A stretch of DNA of 15,485 nucleotides, taken from NCBI GenBank assembly GCA_003542385.1, contig DPKT01000326.1, positions 1-15,485 of the forward strand, given 5' to 3'. A program made the position numbers and the translations under genes. Below, in pieces: positions 1-6,413 of the stretch. Under the pieces are notes generated by a model, which worked only from the letters and a program-made list of their open reading frames with translations, had not been told where the DNA came from and did no database searches. Numbering within the stretch: position 1 is the first letter of the stretch; each line of letters begins with the position of its first letter. The stretch comes from Desulfomicrobium sp. Its GTDB lineage: Bacteria; Desulfobacterota; Desulfovibrionia; Desulfovibrionales; Desulfomicrobiaceae.

Positions 1-1422
1 GTCGAACCAGGCGCAGGTCAGGACCATGTCGCCGTCGAAGACGGGCGGGAGTTTCTTCGGGGCCACGGCCAGCGGCTTGGCGCCGGCGAAGTCGAACGCC
101 GGACTGCCGGCCGGGGTCAGGGTCATGCGCTTGAAGTGCTCGAAGACCTTTTTGCCCATGTCCTCGTGCACGTTGACGAACATGGCCTCGCCGCCGGTTT
201 TCGACGACAGGGTGGAGAGGACGCCGCGCTCCACGGCCGAGCCCACGCCGATGCAGAACACGCGGTGCTTTCTGCGGGCAAGCCTGGCCGCCACGGAGGC
301 CATGTCCCAGACCTGGCCGTCGGTGACGAGCAGGATGTCCTCGGGCATGCCGGCCGGGGAGGCCGAGGACAGGGATTTGTCCAAGGCGTCGGCCATTTCC
401 GTGCCGCCCATGTCCGCATCCATGGTCCGCGCCATGGCCATGGCCGCCTGCAGGTGCGTCTCGTCGGCAGGCTCCTGCTTCCGGAAGAGTATGGTGCTGG
501 AGGACCCGAAGCGGACGATGTTGAAATGGTCCTCAGGGCGCAGCCTGTCCAGGGCACGCAGCAGGGCCTGGCGGGCCTGCAGGATGGATTCACCGCCCAT
601 GGAACCGGAGCAGTCCACCACGATCTTGACGCTTCTGGCCGGGGATGCGGCGGCGAAGCGCGGCGTGAATCCGGCCAGGACCACGTGGCCCCCCTTGTCC
701 GGCGCGCTGACGGCAAAGGCCTGGGGCAGGGCTTCGGAGCGCAGGGTCATGATGAAGTCCCGGTCCATGGATGAGGTCGGGGCGGAGAGTGTCAGGCGAA
801 TGTGTTCGTCGTCCTTCTCCAGGCTGGTGGAGTGGGCTGGGGTCTGGATGTCCGCGCCGGCCAGGCAGCCGCGGATGTCGACTTCCAGGCTGAAGCGGTT
901 GTCGGCGAAGATGCTGTGGACCGGGTACTGGTGCGGGGCCAGGCCGCGCTTGGCCGGATCGCCGTAGAGGGGGGCGAGGGTGGTCGGTAGTTCGTAGCGG
1001 ACCTCGTCGCCCTTGGGACTTAGAACCTCCAGGAACTCCACGGTCACCAGAGCTTGCTCGCCGGGCAGGATGTTGCCGACGTTCAGGCTGTAGAGGCCCG
1101 AATCGAGGCGCTCCAGCATGATGGGGGAGTCGCCTTCGCTGATGGCCTGCTCGTAGTCCTCCTGGGCCTGGCTCTTCTCCACGGCCACGCCGTGCAGTTC
1201 GCGTTCGCCGATCTGTACGTGCAGGTCCGTCAGCACACCGTCGATGGGCAGGGGGAAGGTGTAGACGGCCTCGATGTTGACGGTCTCGGCGTTCAGAAAA
1301 TGGTAGGCCATGCGCGTGCGGGAAAGGTAGTCGCGGATGTCCACGCGCACGTCGGCCTTCTGCAGCAGGACGCTGCGGGACTGCGCGGTCTTCATGGTCG
1401 GGGTGGTGGTATCGGAATACAT
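1..1422 (-). CDS. VIT domain - VWA domain protein (partial, C-terminus off the left edge)
   Basis: The frame is open from an ATG at 1422 to base 1, giving 474 codons without a stop. The N-terminal part (about residues 10-130) has the character of a VIT (vault/inter-alpha-trypsin) domain. A von Willebrand type A domain follows, with a complete MIDAS start, VDCSGSMGG, at about residues 269-277, a threonine in GGTEMADA near 334, and LLVTDGQ near 355. These residues coordinate a divalent metal and are used for protein-protein interaction. I see no signal peptide in the N-terminus MYSDTTTPTMKTAQ. The start is supported by CAAGGAG just upstream on the minus strand. It lies 5 nt after the MerR-type gene, so the two are probably co-transcribed and the regulator may control it. 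Bacterial VIT-VWA proteins have no single established role, so I assign none. The opposite strand also has long open frames, which are shadows. Confidence 0.9.
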   Translation of the reverse strand, partial: MYSDTTTPTMKTAQSRSVLLQKADVRVDIRDYLSRTRMAYHFLNAETVNIEAVYTFPLPIDGVLTDLHVQIGERELHGVAVEKSQAQEDYEQAISEGDSPIMLERLDSGLYSLNVGNILPGEQALVTVEFLEVLSPKGDEVRYELPTTLAPLYGDPAKRGLAPHQYPVHSIFADNRFSLEVDIRGCLAGADIQTPAHSTSLEKDDEHIRLTLSAPTSSMDRDFIMTLRSEALPQAFAVSAPDKGGHVVLAGFTPRFAAASPARSVKIVVDCSGSMGGESILQARQALLRALDRLRPEDHFNIVRFGSSSTILFRKQEPADETHLQAAMAMARTMDADMGGTEMADALDKSLSSASPAGMPEDILLVTDGQVWDMASVAARLARRKHRVFCIGVGSAVERGVLSTLSSKTGGEAMFVNVHEDMGKKVFEHFKRMTLTPAGSPAFDFAGAKPLAVAPKKLPPVFDGDMVLTCAWFD

Positions 1423-1427
1423 GCGTG

Positions 1428-1862
1428 TCACTCCTTGTTGGTCATGGACGAAACCAGGTCGGTGATCCTCCCGGCCAGACGCCGCAGCTGTTCGGCGTCG
1501 AGCTTCAGTTCCGAGTGGTCGAGGTGCAGCTCCAGGCCTGGCGCCAGCCAGACCCTGGAGCAGAGCCGGATCTCGCCGGGCCGCCGTGCCGGGTCGGGCA
1601 TTCCGGGCCCCGCCTGTTCCCCGGTCAGGATCCCCCGGATGGCATCCAGGGACACCCCGGCCGCCTTCCACTTCTCGATCTCCAGCAACTGCCGGACATG
1701 CTCCCGCGTGTAATGGGCGGCCTTGCGCTGCCCCACCGGGCGGTCCACCAGCCCCTTCTGGATGTAGAACCGGATGGTGCGCGGCGACACCGCGGTCAGC
1801 CCGCTGACTTCGTCGATGGTGAGTTTGTTTTCGTGTGAGCTCATGAGGCTTTTATGCGACAT
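1428..1862 (-). CDS. MerR-family transcriptional regulator
   Basis: A 144-aa protein (138 aa if it starts at the second ATG, 1844). The N-terminal winged helix-turn-helix is clear: LTIDEVSGLTAVSPRTIRFY, then IQKGLVDRPVG and a second helical part REHVRQLLEIEKWKAAGVSLDAI, which is the MerR DNA-binding layout (two helices plus wing, about residues 14-80). The C-terminal 60 residues are not a recognised effector domain and lack an obvious cysteine metal site, so the signal is unknown. The stop lies 5 nt before the VIT-VWA start, which implies an operon. Neither start has a strong Shine-Dalgarno sequence. A 30-bp imperfect dyad (1857-1886) covers the first ATG, so either the first start is right and the protein represses itself by blocking its start, or the 1844 start is used and the dyad is a conventional upstream operator. 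Confidence 0.88.
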   Translation of the reverse strand: MSHKSLMSSHENKLTIDEVSGLTAVSPRTIRFYIQKGLVDRPVGQRKAAHYTREHVRQLLEIEKWKAAGVSLDAIRGILTGEQAGPGMPDPARRPGEIRLCSRVWLAPGLELHLDHSELKLDAEQLRRLAGRITDLVSSMTNKE

Positions 1863-1886
1863 TTTAGATGTTATTGTAAAGTGTCG
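1857..1886. promoter_or_regulatory. Imperfect dyad at the MerR-gene start (candidate operator)
   Basis: CGACATTTTA (1857-1866) and TAAAGTGTCG (1877-1886) are inverted repeats matching at 9 of 10 positions, separated by 10 nt. The minus strand reads TACAAT at 1879-1874, a plausible -10 box inside the dyad. MerR-family regulators bind such dyads at their own promoters, so autoregulation is the natural reading; I could not find a convincing -35 box. Confidence 0.5.
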
Positions 1887-2210
1887 TATAAAAAATTGGG
1901 CGTTATTTTGCTCAATGAAAAAAGGAGGATGGACCTGCCGAAATAGTTCGGCACCAGTGTCTTTCAGGATGCTTTGTGGAATCGGCGGATAAACTCCAAA
2001 AGTGGAGCGGAGGGGCCGTGCTCATTTTACGGATTGTAGAGCACCGGGTGAATTATAAGGAGATTGATTATTAGGAGAGGTGGTTAGTTGTTCTTGAGAG
2101 GCAGCCGAGGCATTTCCGCTCAACTTGATTTTTCGAGTTGAGCAAACAGAAATCCACTCGGCTGCACCAGCGGGGCCACGTTATTGACCATTCTCGTTTC
2201 GCGCGTTCTA
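1863..2210. other. Gene-free interval with several hairpins
   Basis: I see no credible coding frame in these 348 bases. They hold four inverted repeats: TGCCGAA/TTCGGCA (1936-1953, 4-nt loop), CTCCA/TGGAG (1994-2007), GTGCTC/GAGCAC (2018-2044) and the large nested hairpin at 2101-2165. The stretch separates the end of the minus-strand ankyrin-like gene from the MerR promoter. It could be a 3' untranslated or terminator region, a structured RNA, or the remains of an island boundary. Confidence 0.6.
2101..2165. repeat. Nested three-stem hairpin
   Basis: Three helices stack on one axis. The outer stem GCAGCCGAG/CTCGGCTGC (2101-2109 with 2157-2165) is perfect. The middle stem is ATTTC/GAAAT (2112-2116 with 2149-2153). 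The inner stem GCTCAACTTGA/TCGAGTTGAGC (2118-2128 with 2133-2143) has one T/G mismatch and a TTTT loop. No U-tract follows on either strand, so it is not a standard intrinsic terminator, although it sits 46 nt after the ankyrin-like gene. Confidence 0.75.
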
Positions 2211-2879
2211 TCAATCATCCATGGCGTCAGCCATAGAATCCAACTCCGCAACCGCATCCTTGTTGGAGTGGTAGCCCTTGGCCATCAGATACTTTCGCAG
2301 GATCAGGCGATCCTCTGGAGTCACCTTGAGGTCCGGGTGAAGCCGTGTGCGGTCGTCTTCGATGTCGCAAGGATACTTCCGCAGTATGCGGTTGATCGTA
2401 GCCACCTCCTCGGGATCAATCGGATTTATTGGGGGCCTCACCTTGGAAAAGTCATAGACCATCGTGCGCATGGGCGTTTGGGGCTTTTGTGAAGGGTCCG
2501 TGCTCGCCGGTAACATATTCATTCTTTTTGCGTAAACCTCGCCCACGGTCAGCCCGTCCGAATCGGCCCAGTCCATATGTGAGAAGGCGGGCGGGAGGTG
2601 ACCGTGTTCGGCGGCGGTGTGGGCCACTGTGTAGCCGTCGAAATCCGCCAGATCCCATCTGTTGAAATCATGGGGGAGGGCGCCGCGCATGGCCGCTTCG
2701 TGGGCCACGGTCCAGCCGTCCGTGTCGCGGATCTCCCAGCGGGTGAAGCCGGGAGGCAGGTGGCCGGTTCTGGCTGCCTCGTGAGCCACGCTCCAGCCGT
2801 CCGGGTTTTTCAGGTCCCATTGGTCGAAGTCCTGGGCCAGACGGCCTGCGTGCGCCAGTTCGTGATAATCGATGCCCAT
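2211..2879 (-). CDS. Ankyrin-like repeat protein with a duplicated C-terminal module
   Basis: A 222-aa protein with no signal peptide or membrane segment. Residues about 17-115 contain three repeats of roughly 33 aa, each built on the pattern F..W.L.D.DGWTVAHEAA..G.LP, which resembles ankyrin repeats (the AHEAA helix) and predicts a protein-protein interaction surface. Residues about 128-220 form a separate charged module containing IDPEEVATINRILRKYP and RLILRKYLMAKGYHSNKD; I do not recognise it. The DNA for this module is almost repeated at 12566-12857. The start ATG at 2879 has AGAGGAG 7-8 nt upstream and lies 13 nt after the preceding MPE, so it is the last gene of the block. Role unknown; an adaptor or a target-recognition partner of the phosphoesterases is inference. 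Confidence 0.85.
   Translation of the reverse strand: MGIDYHELAHAGRLAQDFDQWDLKNPDGWSVAHEAARTGHLPPGFTRWEIRDTDGWTVAHEAAMRGALPHDFNRWDLADFDGYTVAHTAAEHGHLPPAFSHMDWADSDGLTVGEVYAKRMNMLPASTDPSQKPQTPMRTMVYDFSKVRPPINPIDPEEVATINRILRKYPCDIEDDRTRLHPDLKVTPEDRLILRKYLMAKGYHSNKDAVAELDSMADAMDD
2220..2511. repeat. 292-bp dispersed direct repeat, copy A
   Basis: This segment matches 12566-12857 without gaps at a constant offset of 10346. I count about 10 mismatches, or roughly 96.6 % identity, and identity stops abruptly at both ends. It corresponds to the C-terminal module of the ankyrin-like protein. Four of the mismatches form a small cluster near 2434-2443. Confidence 0.93.
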
Positions 2880-2892
2880 GGGTGTTCTCCTC

Positions 2893-3756
2893 TTATCGAC
2901 GCTTGGGTCTTTTCAAGAACGTTTCAAGAATCAGGGCGCCTTCTTCCTGCAAGGCGTTCAGGTCGGGTGCCGTAAATCTTGTGCACCCTTCCAGGCCGAC
3001 GAACTCGCCTCGGTACATCTTCCTTCTCGGGTCGTATCCCATCGCTGCCATGTTGCCGCCGGGATAGGCGGCAAGCCAGAAGAGCCCATCCTTTGGCTGC
3101 AGCCTTTCGATCATCATGCCCGACATGCCCACCCCGGCAACCCTGACACCGCCATCGAGCATGGCATCATAACGTTCGTGGTGATGAGCGTGCACGTGGA
3201 ACCTGGTCTTGAGGGCGCGGGCCACGTCACCCAGGATCCGGTAACCGAGTTTGTGTGATTCCGGGGCCTCGTGGGTCACGAGGACGTCGACGCGGGTCTT
3301 GCCGGCGAGACGGGCCATGCAGTTCAGGTCTTCCGGGAAGATGCTCGTATGGTCCTGCGGGGCGAGCTTCTTGTCCTTGCGGATCAGTGCCAGGCTTTGG
3401 CGAGTGTCCTGGGGGCGGACGTGGTGCAGGTCACTCAATGTCGTCTGCCGGTCAACGCCAAGGATATTGGACCTGAAGGTGCCGCCGAGCCCGGCGATGC
3501 GCAGGCCATCGATCTCTTCCACACGGCAGTGCAGGTTTCTGTCGGCCATGGATGCGTGATGCGTCAGGTATTCGGGGTCGTCACTGTCATGGTTGCCGAA
3601 TATCCACCACGTCTTTTCAGCGATCTCCGGGCCGAGGATGGACGCCAGATCGTCGAGCGGCTCCTGGTCTCCCATAAGGATGACTGCCGTGGTTGATGCC
3701 GCGGCTTCCAGCATGGGTTCGAAATCCCCGTGAACGTCTCCGACGAAAAGGATCAT
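2893..3756 (-). CDS. Calcineurin-like metallophosphoesterase, paralogue 1 (with C-terminal extension)
   Basis: A 287-aa protein when started at the ATG at 3756. I chose this start because it gives MILFVGDVHGDF, aligned with the next gene's MILFAGDCHGDF, and because its ATGA overlaps the upstream stop. Family metal-binding motifs appear in order: GDVHGDF (residues 6-12), GDQE (about 37), FGNHDSD (about 60), VTHEAPES (about 170) and HAHHHERY (about 197). These are the dinuclear-metal site of calcineurin-like phosphoesterases, which hydrolyse phosphomonoesters or diesters; the substrate is unknown. The usual GD..D block is GDQE here, and the usual G-H-x-H block is HAHHH, so an Ala replaces Gly. 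A tail of about 60 aa after the core is absent from paralogue 2. It lies between paralogue 2 (4-nt overlap) and the ankyrin-like gene (13 nt). Confidence 0.9.
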   Translation of the reverse strand: MILFVGDVHGDFEPMLEAAASTTAVILMGDQEPLDDLASILGPEIAEKTWWIFGNHDSDDPEYLTHHASMADRNLHCRVEEIDGLRIAGLGGTFRSNILGVDRQTTLSDLHHVRPQDTRQSLALIRKDKKLAPQDHTSIFPEDLNCMARLAGKTRVDVLVTHEAPESHKLGYRILGDVARALKTRFHVHAHHHERYDAMLDGGVRVAGVGMSGMMIERLQPKDGLFWLAAYPGGNMAAMGYDPRRKMYRGEFVGLEGCTRFTAPDLNALQEEGALILETFLKRPKRR

Positions 3757-4436
3757 GACCGGTCTCCCAGGTCGTGGCATAGCCGGAAAAATCCTTCGGC
3801 TGTCCTCGCCATCCCGATCCCTTCAACCCGAATTCCGCCGTCCAGGGTGGCGCTGTAGCGCTCGTGGTGGTGCCCATGGATCAGCATCCTGACGCCCATG
3901 GCGCGGGCGATGTCGCCGATAAGCTGGAAGCCGAGCGGATGGCTCTCCGGGGCCTCATGAGTGACCAGCACGTCCACGTGTCCCGCCAGCGCCAGCAAGG
4001 ATTTCAGATCGTCAGGAAAGATCGAGGTGAAGTCTGCCGGGTACGCCCGCCCGCCTCGCCGCAGTTTGATCCATGCTTCCCGGTAGTCCTGTGGGCAGTC
4101 CAGATCCACCTCGGTCAGGCGCGTGGTCTGGTCAATTTCGAACTTCTTTGCGCGGAACACCCCGCCCAGGCCCGCGATTCGCAAGCCCTCGATCTCGATC
4201 ATACGGCAATGCAGGTTCCGGTCGGCCATGGGTTTGTGGTTTTCGAAGAAGTCCAAATAGTCACTGTCGTGGTTCCCGTAGATCCACCACGACTTTCTGG
4301 CCAAGCCAGGCCCCAGTTCATCGACCAAGGATACCTGCGGCTCTTGGTCGCCCAGGAGCACCACGGCTGAAGCCTCGCCGGCCTCCTCGATGACGGGGAC
4401 GAAATCCCCGTGACAGTCGCCCGCAAACAGAATCAT
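3753..4436 (-). CDS. Calcineurin-like metallophosphoesterase, paralogue 2
   Basis: A 227-aa cytoplasmic enzyme. Motifs: GDCHGDF (residues 6-12), GDQEP (about 33), YGNHDSD (about 56), MADRNLHCR (about 72), VTHEAPES (about 163) and HGHHHERY (about 191). This is a full set of calcineurin-like metal ligands. It aligns over nearly its whole length with the next gene downstream, including MADRNLHC, EGLRIAGLGG and TSIFPDDL, so the pair arose by tandem duplication and has since diverged considerably. Its ATG (4436-4434) overlaps the stop of the 89-aa gene as ATGA, and its own stop overlaps the start of paralogue 1 in the same way, so translation of all three is probably coupled. The substrate cannot be told from sequence; nucleic acid ends, nucleotides and phosphoproteins all remain possible. 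Confidence 0.9.
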   Translation of the reverse strand: MILFAGDCHGDFVPVIEEAGEASAVVLLGDQEPQVSLVDELGPGLARKSWWIYGNHDSDYLDFFENHKPMADRNLHCRMIEIEGLRIAGLGGVFRAKKFEIDQTTRLTEVDLDCPQDYREAWIKLRRGGRAYPADFTSIFPDDLKSLLALAGHVDVLVTHEAPESHPLGFQLIGDIARAMGVRMLIHGHHHERYSATLDGGIRVEGIGMARTAEGFFRLCHDLGDRS

Positions 4437-4702
4437 ACGCCCCCGCAGTTTTTCAGATCTGGTCCCCAGGCCTCACGCCCGGGATCCTGCACCCACCTCC
4501 ACCATTCCCGGTAGCACAAGCCGTCAAAGGGGTTCGCGAGGTTCAGCACGTAGCCCGCGACCCTGCGCAGATCCTCCATGACTATTGGGTCATCGAGGGC
4601 GACCTGGCGCAGCTCGATCCAGTCCTCCTGTTTGCCACGGGTAATACAGGAGTCGACGGCCGCCAGTGTCCATTCCTCGTGGTTCAAGTGTCGGTGCTGC
4701 AT
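4433..4702 (-). CDS. Unrecognised 89-aa protein in the MPE/DUF6088 block
   Basis: I do not recognise this family. The frame is open to 4771, but I chose the ATG at 4702 because AGAGGAAG lies 8-9 nt upstream; this gives 89 aa beginning MQHRHLNHEEWTLAAVDSC. It overlaps the last 19 nt of the DUF6088 gene and the first 4 nt of MPE paralogue 2. The protein is acidic and rich in tryptophan (EEWTLAA, EDWIELR, REWWRWVQ), probably all helical, with no signal peptide or membrane segment. It contains no nucleotidyltransferase signature (no GS...D.D), so it is not a shortened AbiEii toxin. Its position directly after an antitoxin-like gene makes it a candidate partner protein, but function is unknown. 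Confidence 0.75.
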   Translation of the reverse strand: MQHRHLNHEEWTLAAVDSCITRGKQEDWIELRQVALDDPIVMEDLRRVAGYVLNLANPFDGLCYREWWRWVQDPGREAWGPDLKNCGGV

Positions 4703-5475
4703 TTCATCTTCCTCTTTTCCCACCGCCGTTTCCACGCTCTGTAAGTCCGGCCAGGCCCAAGTAATTTCCATTTCTTCAGATTTGGCAGTGAGTCTTCGAG
4801 CCCGACTAGGTATTCAGTATCAGGATTCAATGTCGCTTTGAGTACAGACCGAAGCCTTTTGTATCGTGCATGTTCAAGAATTGCGCCGAGAATTGCCCGC
4901 ACTCGAGGAGGGTAGTGCATGGCGTACTCAACCATCTTTTCAACTCTGTCTTTTTCCAACCGCTTAATGATCCACAAAAGACGTCTCACAACGTCGTCTG
5001 GCGACGCGTCTGGGACCTTTCGTATTTCTTTTATCGCGTCAAGAATCATCAACAACTCAACGTCTTTTGGGATTTCGCGAATATATGAGCGGGTGTATTG
5101 GATTCTAAGGCGTCCGACATTTGTCGAGTACGATTTGTCCGGTGAAGCGATCTCGATTACCGCAGGGATTTGCGTTGTAATTCCAAGCCGATTAAAGGCC
5201 GCGGTCCCACTGACATACCCATTTTTCAGAACGTCCTTAAGTCGCTCCGCATCTGTGATGGGGACATCTCCAAAGCGGTTCTTGGCAGGCTTATAGAATC
5301 GCCCCCTGCTGGCTTTCTTGATCTCGCCAGCCTTCACGAGCTGCGACAGCGCCCGGGTAAGCGCCTTGCGCTTGGCTTGTGCCAGTTCCCCAAAGGCGTC
5401 GTACCCAAAGACCTCTCCGACCGCGAATTGCTTGATTCGCTGCCTCACGCCCTCGATGACGATTTCCTTTCTCAT
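4684..5475 (-). CDS. DUF6088 / AbiEi-like antitoxin-type regulator
   Basis: A 263-aa protein from the ATG at 5475 (MRKEIVIEGVRQRIKQF). A TTG at 5535 would add 20 residues, but that extension lies inside an 18-bp dyad and looks non-coding. Residues about 1-70 form a winged helix: GEVFGYDAFGELAQAKRKAL, RALSQLVKAGEIKKASRGRFYKP. Then comes ITDAERLKDVLKNGYVSGTAAFNRLGITTQIP and a basic C-terminal region. This layout matches DUF6088 and the AbiEi-type antitoxins of type IV toxin-antitoxin systems, which bind inverted repeats at their own promoters. AbiEi-like genes are normally followed by an AbiEii nucleotidyltransferase toxin. None is present; the next frame overlaps by 19 nt and encodes an unknown 89-aa protein. 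Family assignment is from recalled motifs, not a search. Confidence 0.8.
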   Translation of the reverse strand: MRKEIVIEGVRQRIKQFAVGEVFGYDAFGELAQAKRKALTRALSQLVKAGEIKKASRGRFYKPAKNRFGDVPITDAERLKDVLKNGYVSGTAAFNRLGITTQIPAVIEIASPDKSYSTNVGRLRIQYTRSYIREIPKDVELLMILDAIKEIRKVPDASPDDVVRRLLWIIKRLEKDRVEKMVEYAMHYPPRVRAILGAILEHARYKRLRSVLKATLNPDTEYLVGLEDSLPNLKKWKLLGPGRTYRAWKRRWEKRKMKCSTDT

Positions 5476-5503
5476 GCCCTTAGCCCGCCTTTCACCTTCA
5501 AAA

Positions 5504-5544
5504 AGAAGTACGTTAGCGTCAGATTTTGACGCCAATGTACTTCT
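5504..5544 (-). promoter_or_regulatory. 18-bp imperfect dyad between MPE 3 and the DUF6088 gene
   Basis: AGAAGTACGTTAGCGTCA (5504-5521) and TGACGCCAATGTACTTCT (5527-5544) pair at 16 of 18 positions around a 5-nt loop. The right arm reaches the stop codon of MPE 3. On the minus strand the hairpin is followed by a T-rich run (TTTTG), so it can act as a terminator or attenuator. The same symmetry, 28 nt before the DUF6088 start, suits an AbiEi-type autorepression operator. Confidence 0.65.
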
Positions 5545-6262
5545 ACACCAGCTCCACCCACCACTTGCCCCCTAGGCCCTCGCCACTCAGGGCCTGCCAT
5601 TCACAGCCCTGGTCCACACCCTTGGCGTCTAGGTGGAAGTGTCCAAAGTACCACCTCCGGGGCTGGAACTCTTTCAGGATCGAATCCAAAAGGGCCACCG
5701 TGGGGTCCTCAAGCCTGGCTGGGTCTATTTCTTTCGCCGGGAGCTGCCGCAGGAACGTCAGGGGGCCCGTGTGCGAGATCACAATGTCCACGCGCCCGCC
5801 GTGGGCCGCGACCTGCGCCCGGGCGTAATCCAAATCCTCTTGTGTGGGCACCTCTGCCGCCCACCAGGAGTCGCCCTCGACGCGGCCGCCCTTGTCGGTG
5901 CTCATGGCCCCGCCGAAGAAGAGTACGTTCCTGCCGTCGGGCAGGACCAGAATTGATCCCCGGGGCATGTAGAAGCAATCCCGGACCGGGATCTCGACCG
6001 GCCCGCCCTGGGCCGCCCTGACGCGCTCTTGCAAGTCGTCATGGTTCTCGTGGTTGCCGTCACACCAGTAGATCTTCGCCCCGCCCGGCTTGACCGCGTA
6101 CTGATCAAAACGCCGGTTGCGGGTGATCTTGTCCGTCCCGTGTCTGTGCGGCCACCATCCGAAGTCGCCACACTGCAAAAGGATATCCGGCCGCTTCTTG
6201 TTGATGAACTGGTTCAGCGCCCCAAAGTCGGCGTGGATGTCTCCGGCGATGATTGTTTTCAT
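5543..6262 (-). CDS. Metallophosphoesterase 3 (separate subfamily)
   Basis: A 239-aa protein starting MKTIIAGDIHADF. Calcineurin-like motifs are in order: GDIHADF (residues 7-13), CGDFGWWP (about 31), CDGNHENHDD (about 67), VISHTGP (about 160) and YFGHFHLD (about 207). These provide the usual Asp/His/Asn ligands for two metal ions. Between them, FFGGAMSTDKGGR and DSWWAAEVPTQEDLDYA are typical of a widespread family of small MPEs also found in phages. It is not a close relative of the two tandem MPEs downstream; they share only the core motifs. It is the first gene of the minus-strand block and has a leader of about 70 nt from the predicted promoter at 6337-6365. A dyad at its 3' end may partly terminate transcription before the DUF6088 gene. 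Substrate unknown. Confidence 0.9.
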   Translation of the reverse strand: MKTIIAGDIHADFGALNQFINKKRPDILLQCGDFGWWPHRHGTDKITRNRRFDQYAVKPGGAKIYWCDGNHENHDDLQERVRAAQGGPVEIPVRDCFYMPRGSILVLPDGRNVLFFGGAMSTDKGGRVEGDSWWAAEVPTQEDLDYARAQVAAHGGRVDIVISHTGPLTFLRQLPAKEIDPARLEDPTVALLDSILKEFQPRRWYFGHFHLDAKGVDQGCEWQALSGEGLGGKWWVELV

Positions 6263-6336
6263 AACTGTCCCGGAAAAAGATTTTTTGATGGTTAGCCGCC
6301 AGTGTCGGTGCGGTCGGGATGTTCAAGCCTTTGTTG

Positions 6337-6365
6337 TTAGTAATATATTACGTTGGTCTTGTCAA
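6337..6365 (-). promoter_or_regulatory. Candidate promoter of the MPE block with an embedded palindrome
   Basis: On the minus strand TTGACA (6365-6360), a perfect -35 consensus, is followed after 17 nt by TACTAA (6342-6337), a moderate -10 box. The perfect 12-bp palindrome GTAATATATTAC (6340-6351) lies in the spacer and touches the -10 box. Its place suits a repressor, with the adjacent divergent Xre-type protein the obvious candidate. This control relationship is inference. Confidence 0.55.
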
Positions 6366-6413
6366 TAGGTTTCCGATAATCTCACTCAAAACATTCGGGA
6401 TGGCGGTGGGATT

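Noticed and set aside
26..967. Long plus-strand open frame of 313 codons
   Set aside because: It is antisense to the VIT-VWA gene, whose frame carries clear domain motifs. GC-rich codon use on the minus strand leaves the opposite frame open by chance.
2101..2165. Integron attC site or retron msd
   Set aside because: The fold is suggestive, but no GTTRRRY/RYYYAAC core ends flank it and there is no integron integrase or reverse transcriptase in the window.
4684..5535. TTG start at 5535 for the DUF6088 gene
   Set aside because: The extra 20 codons lie within the hairpin arms and the ATG at 5475 gives the family-like N-terminus.
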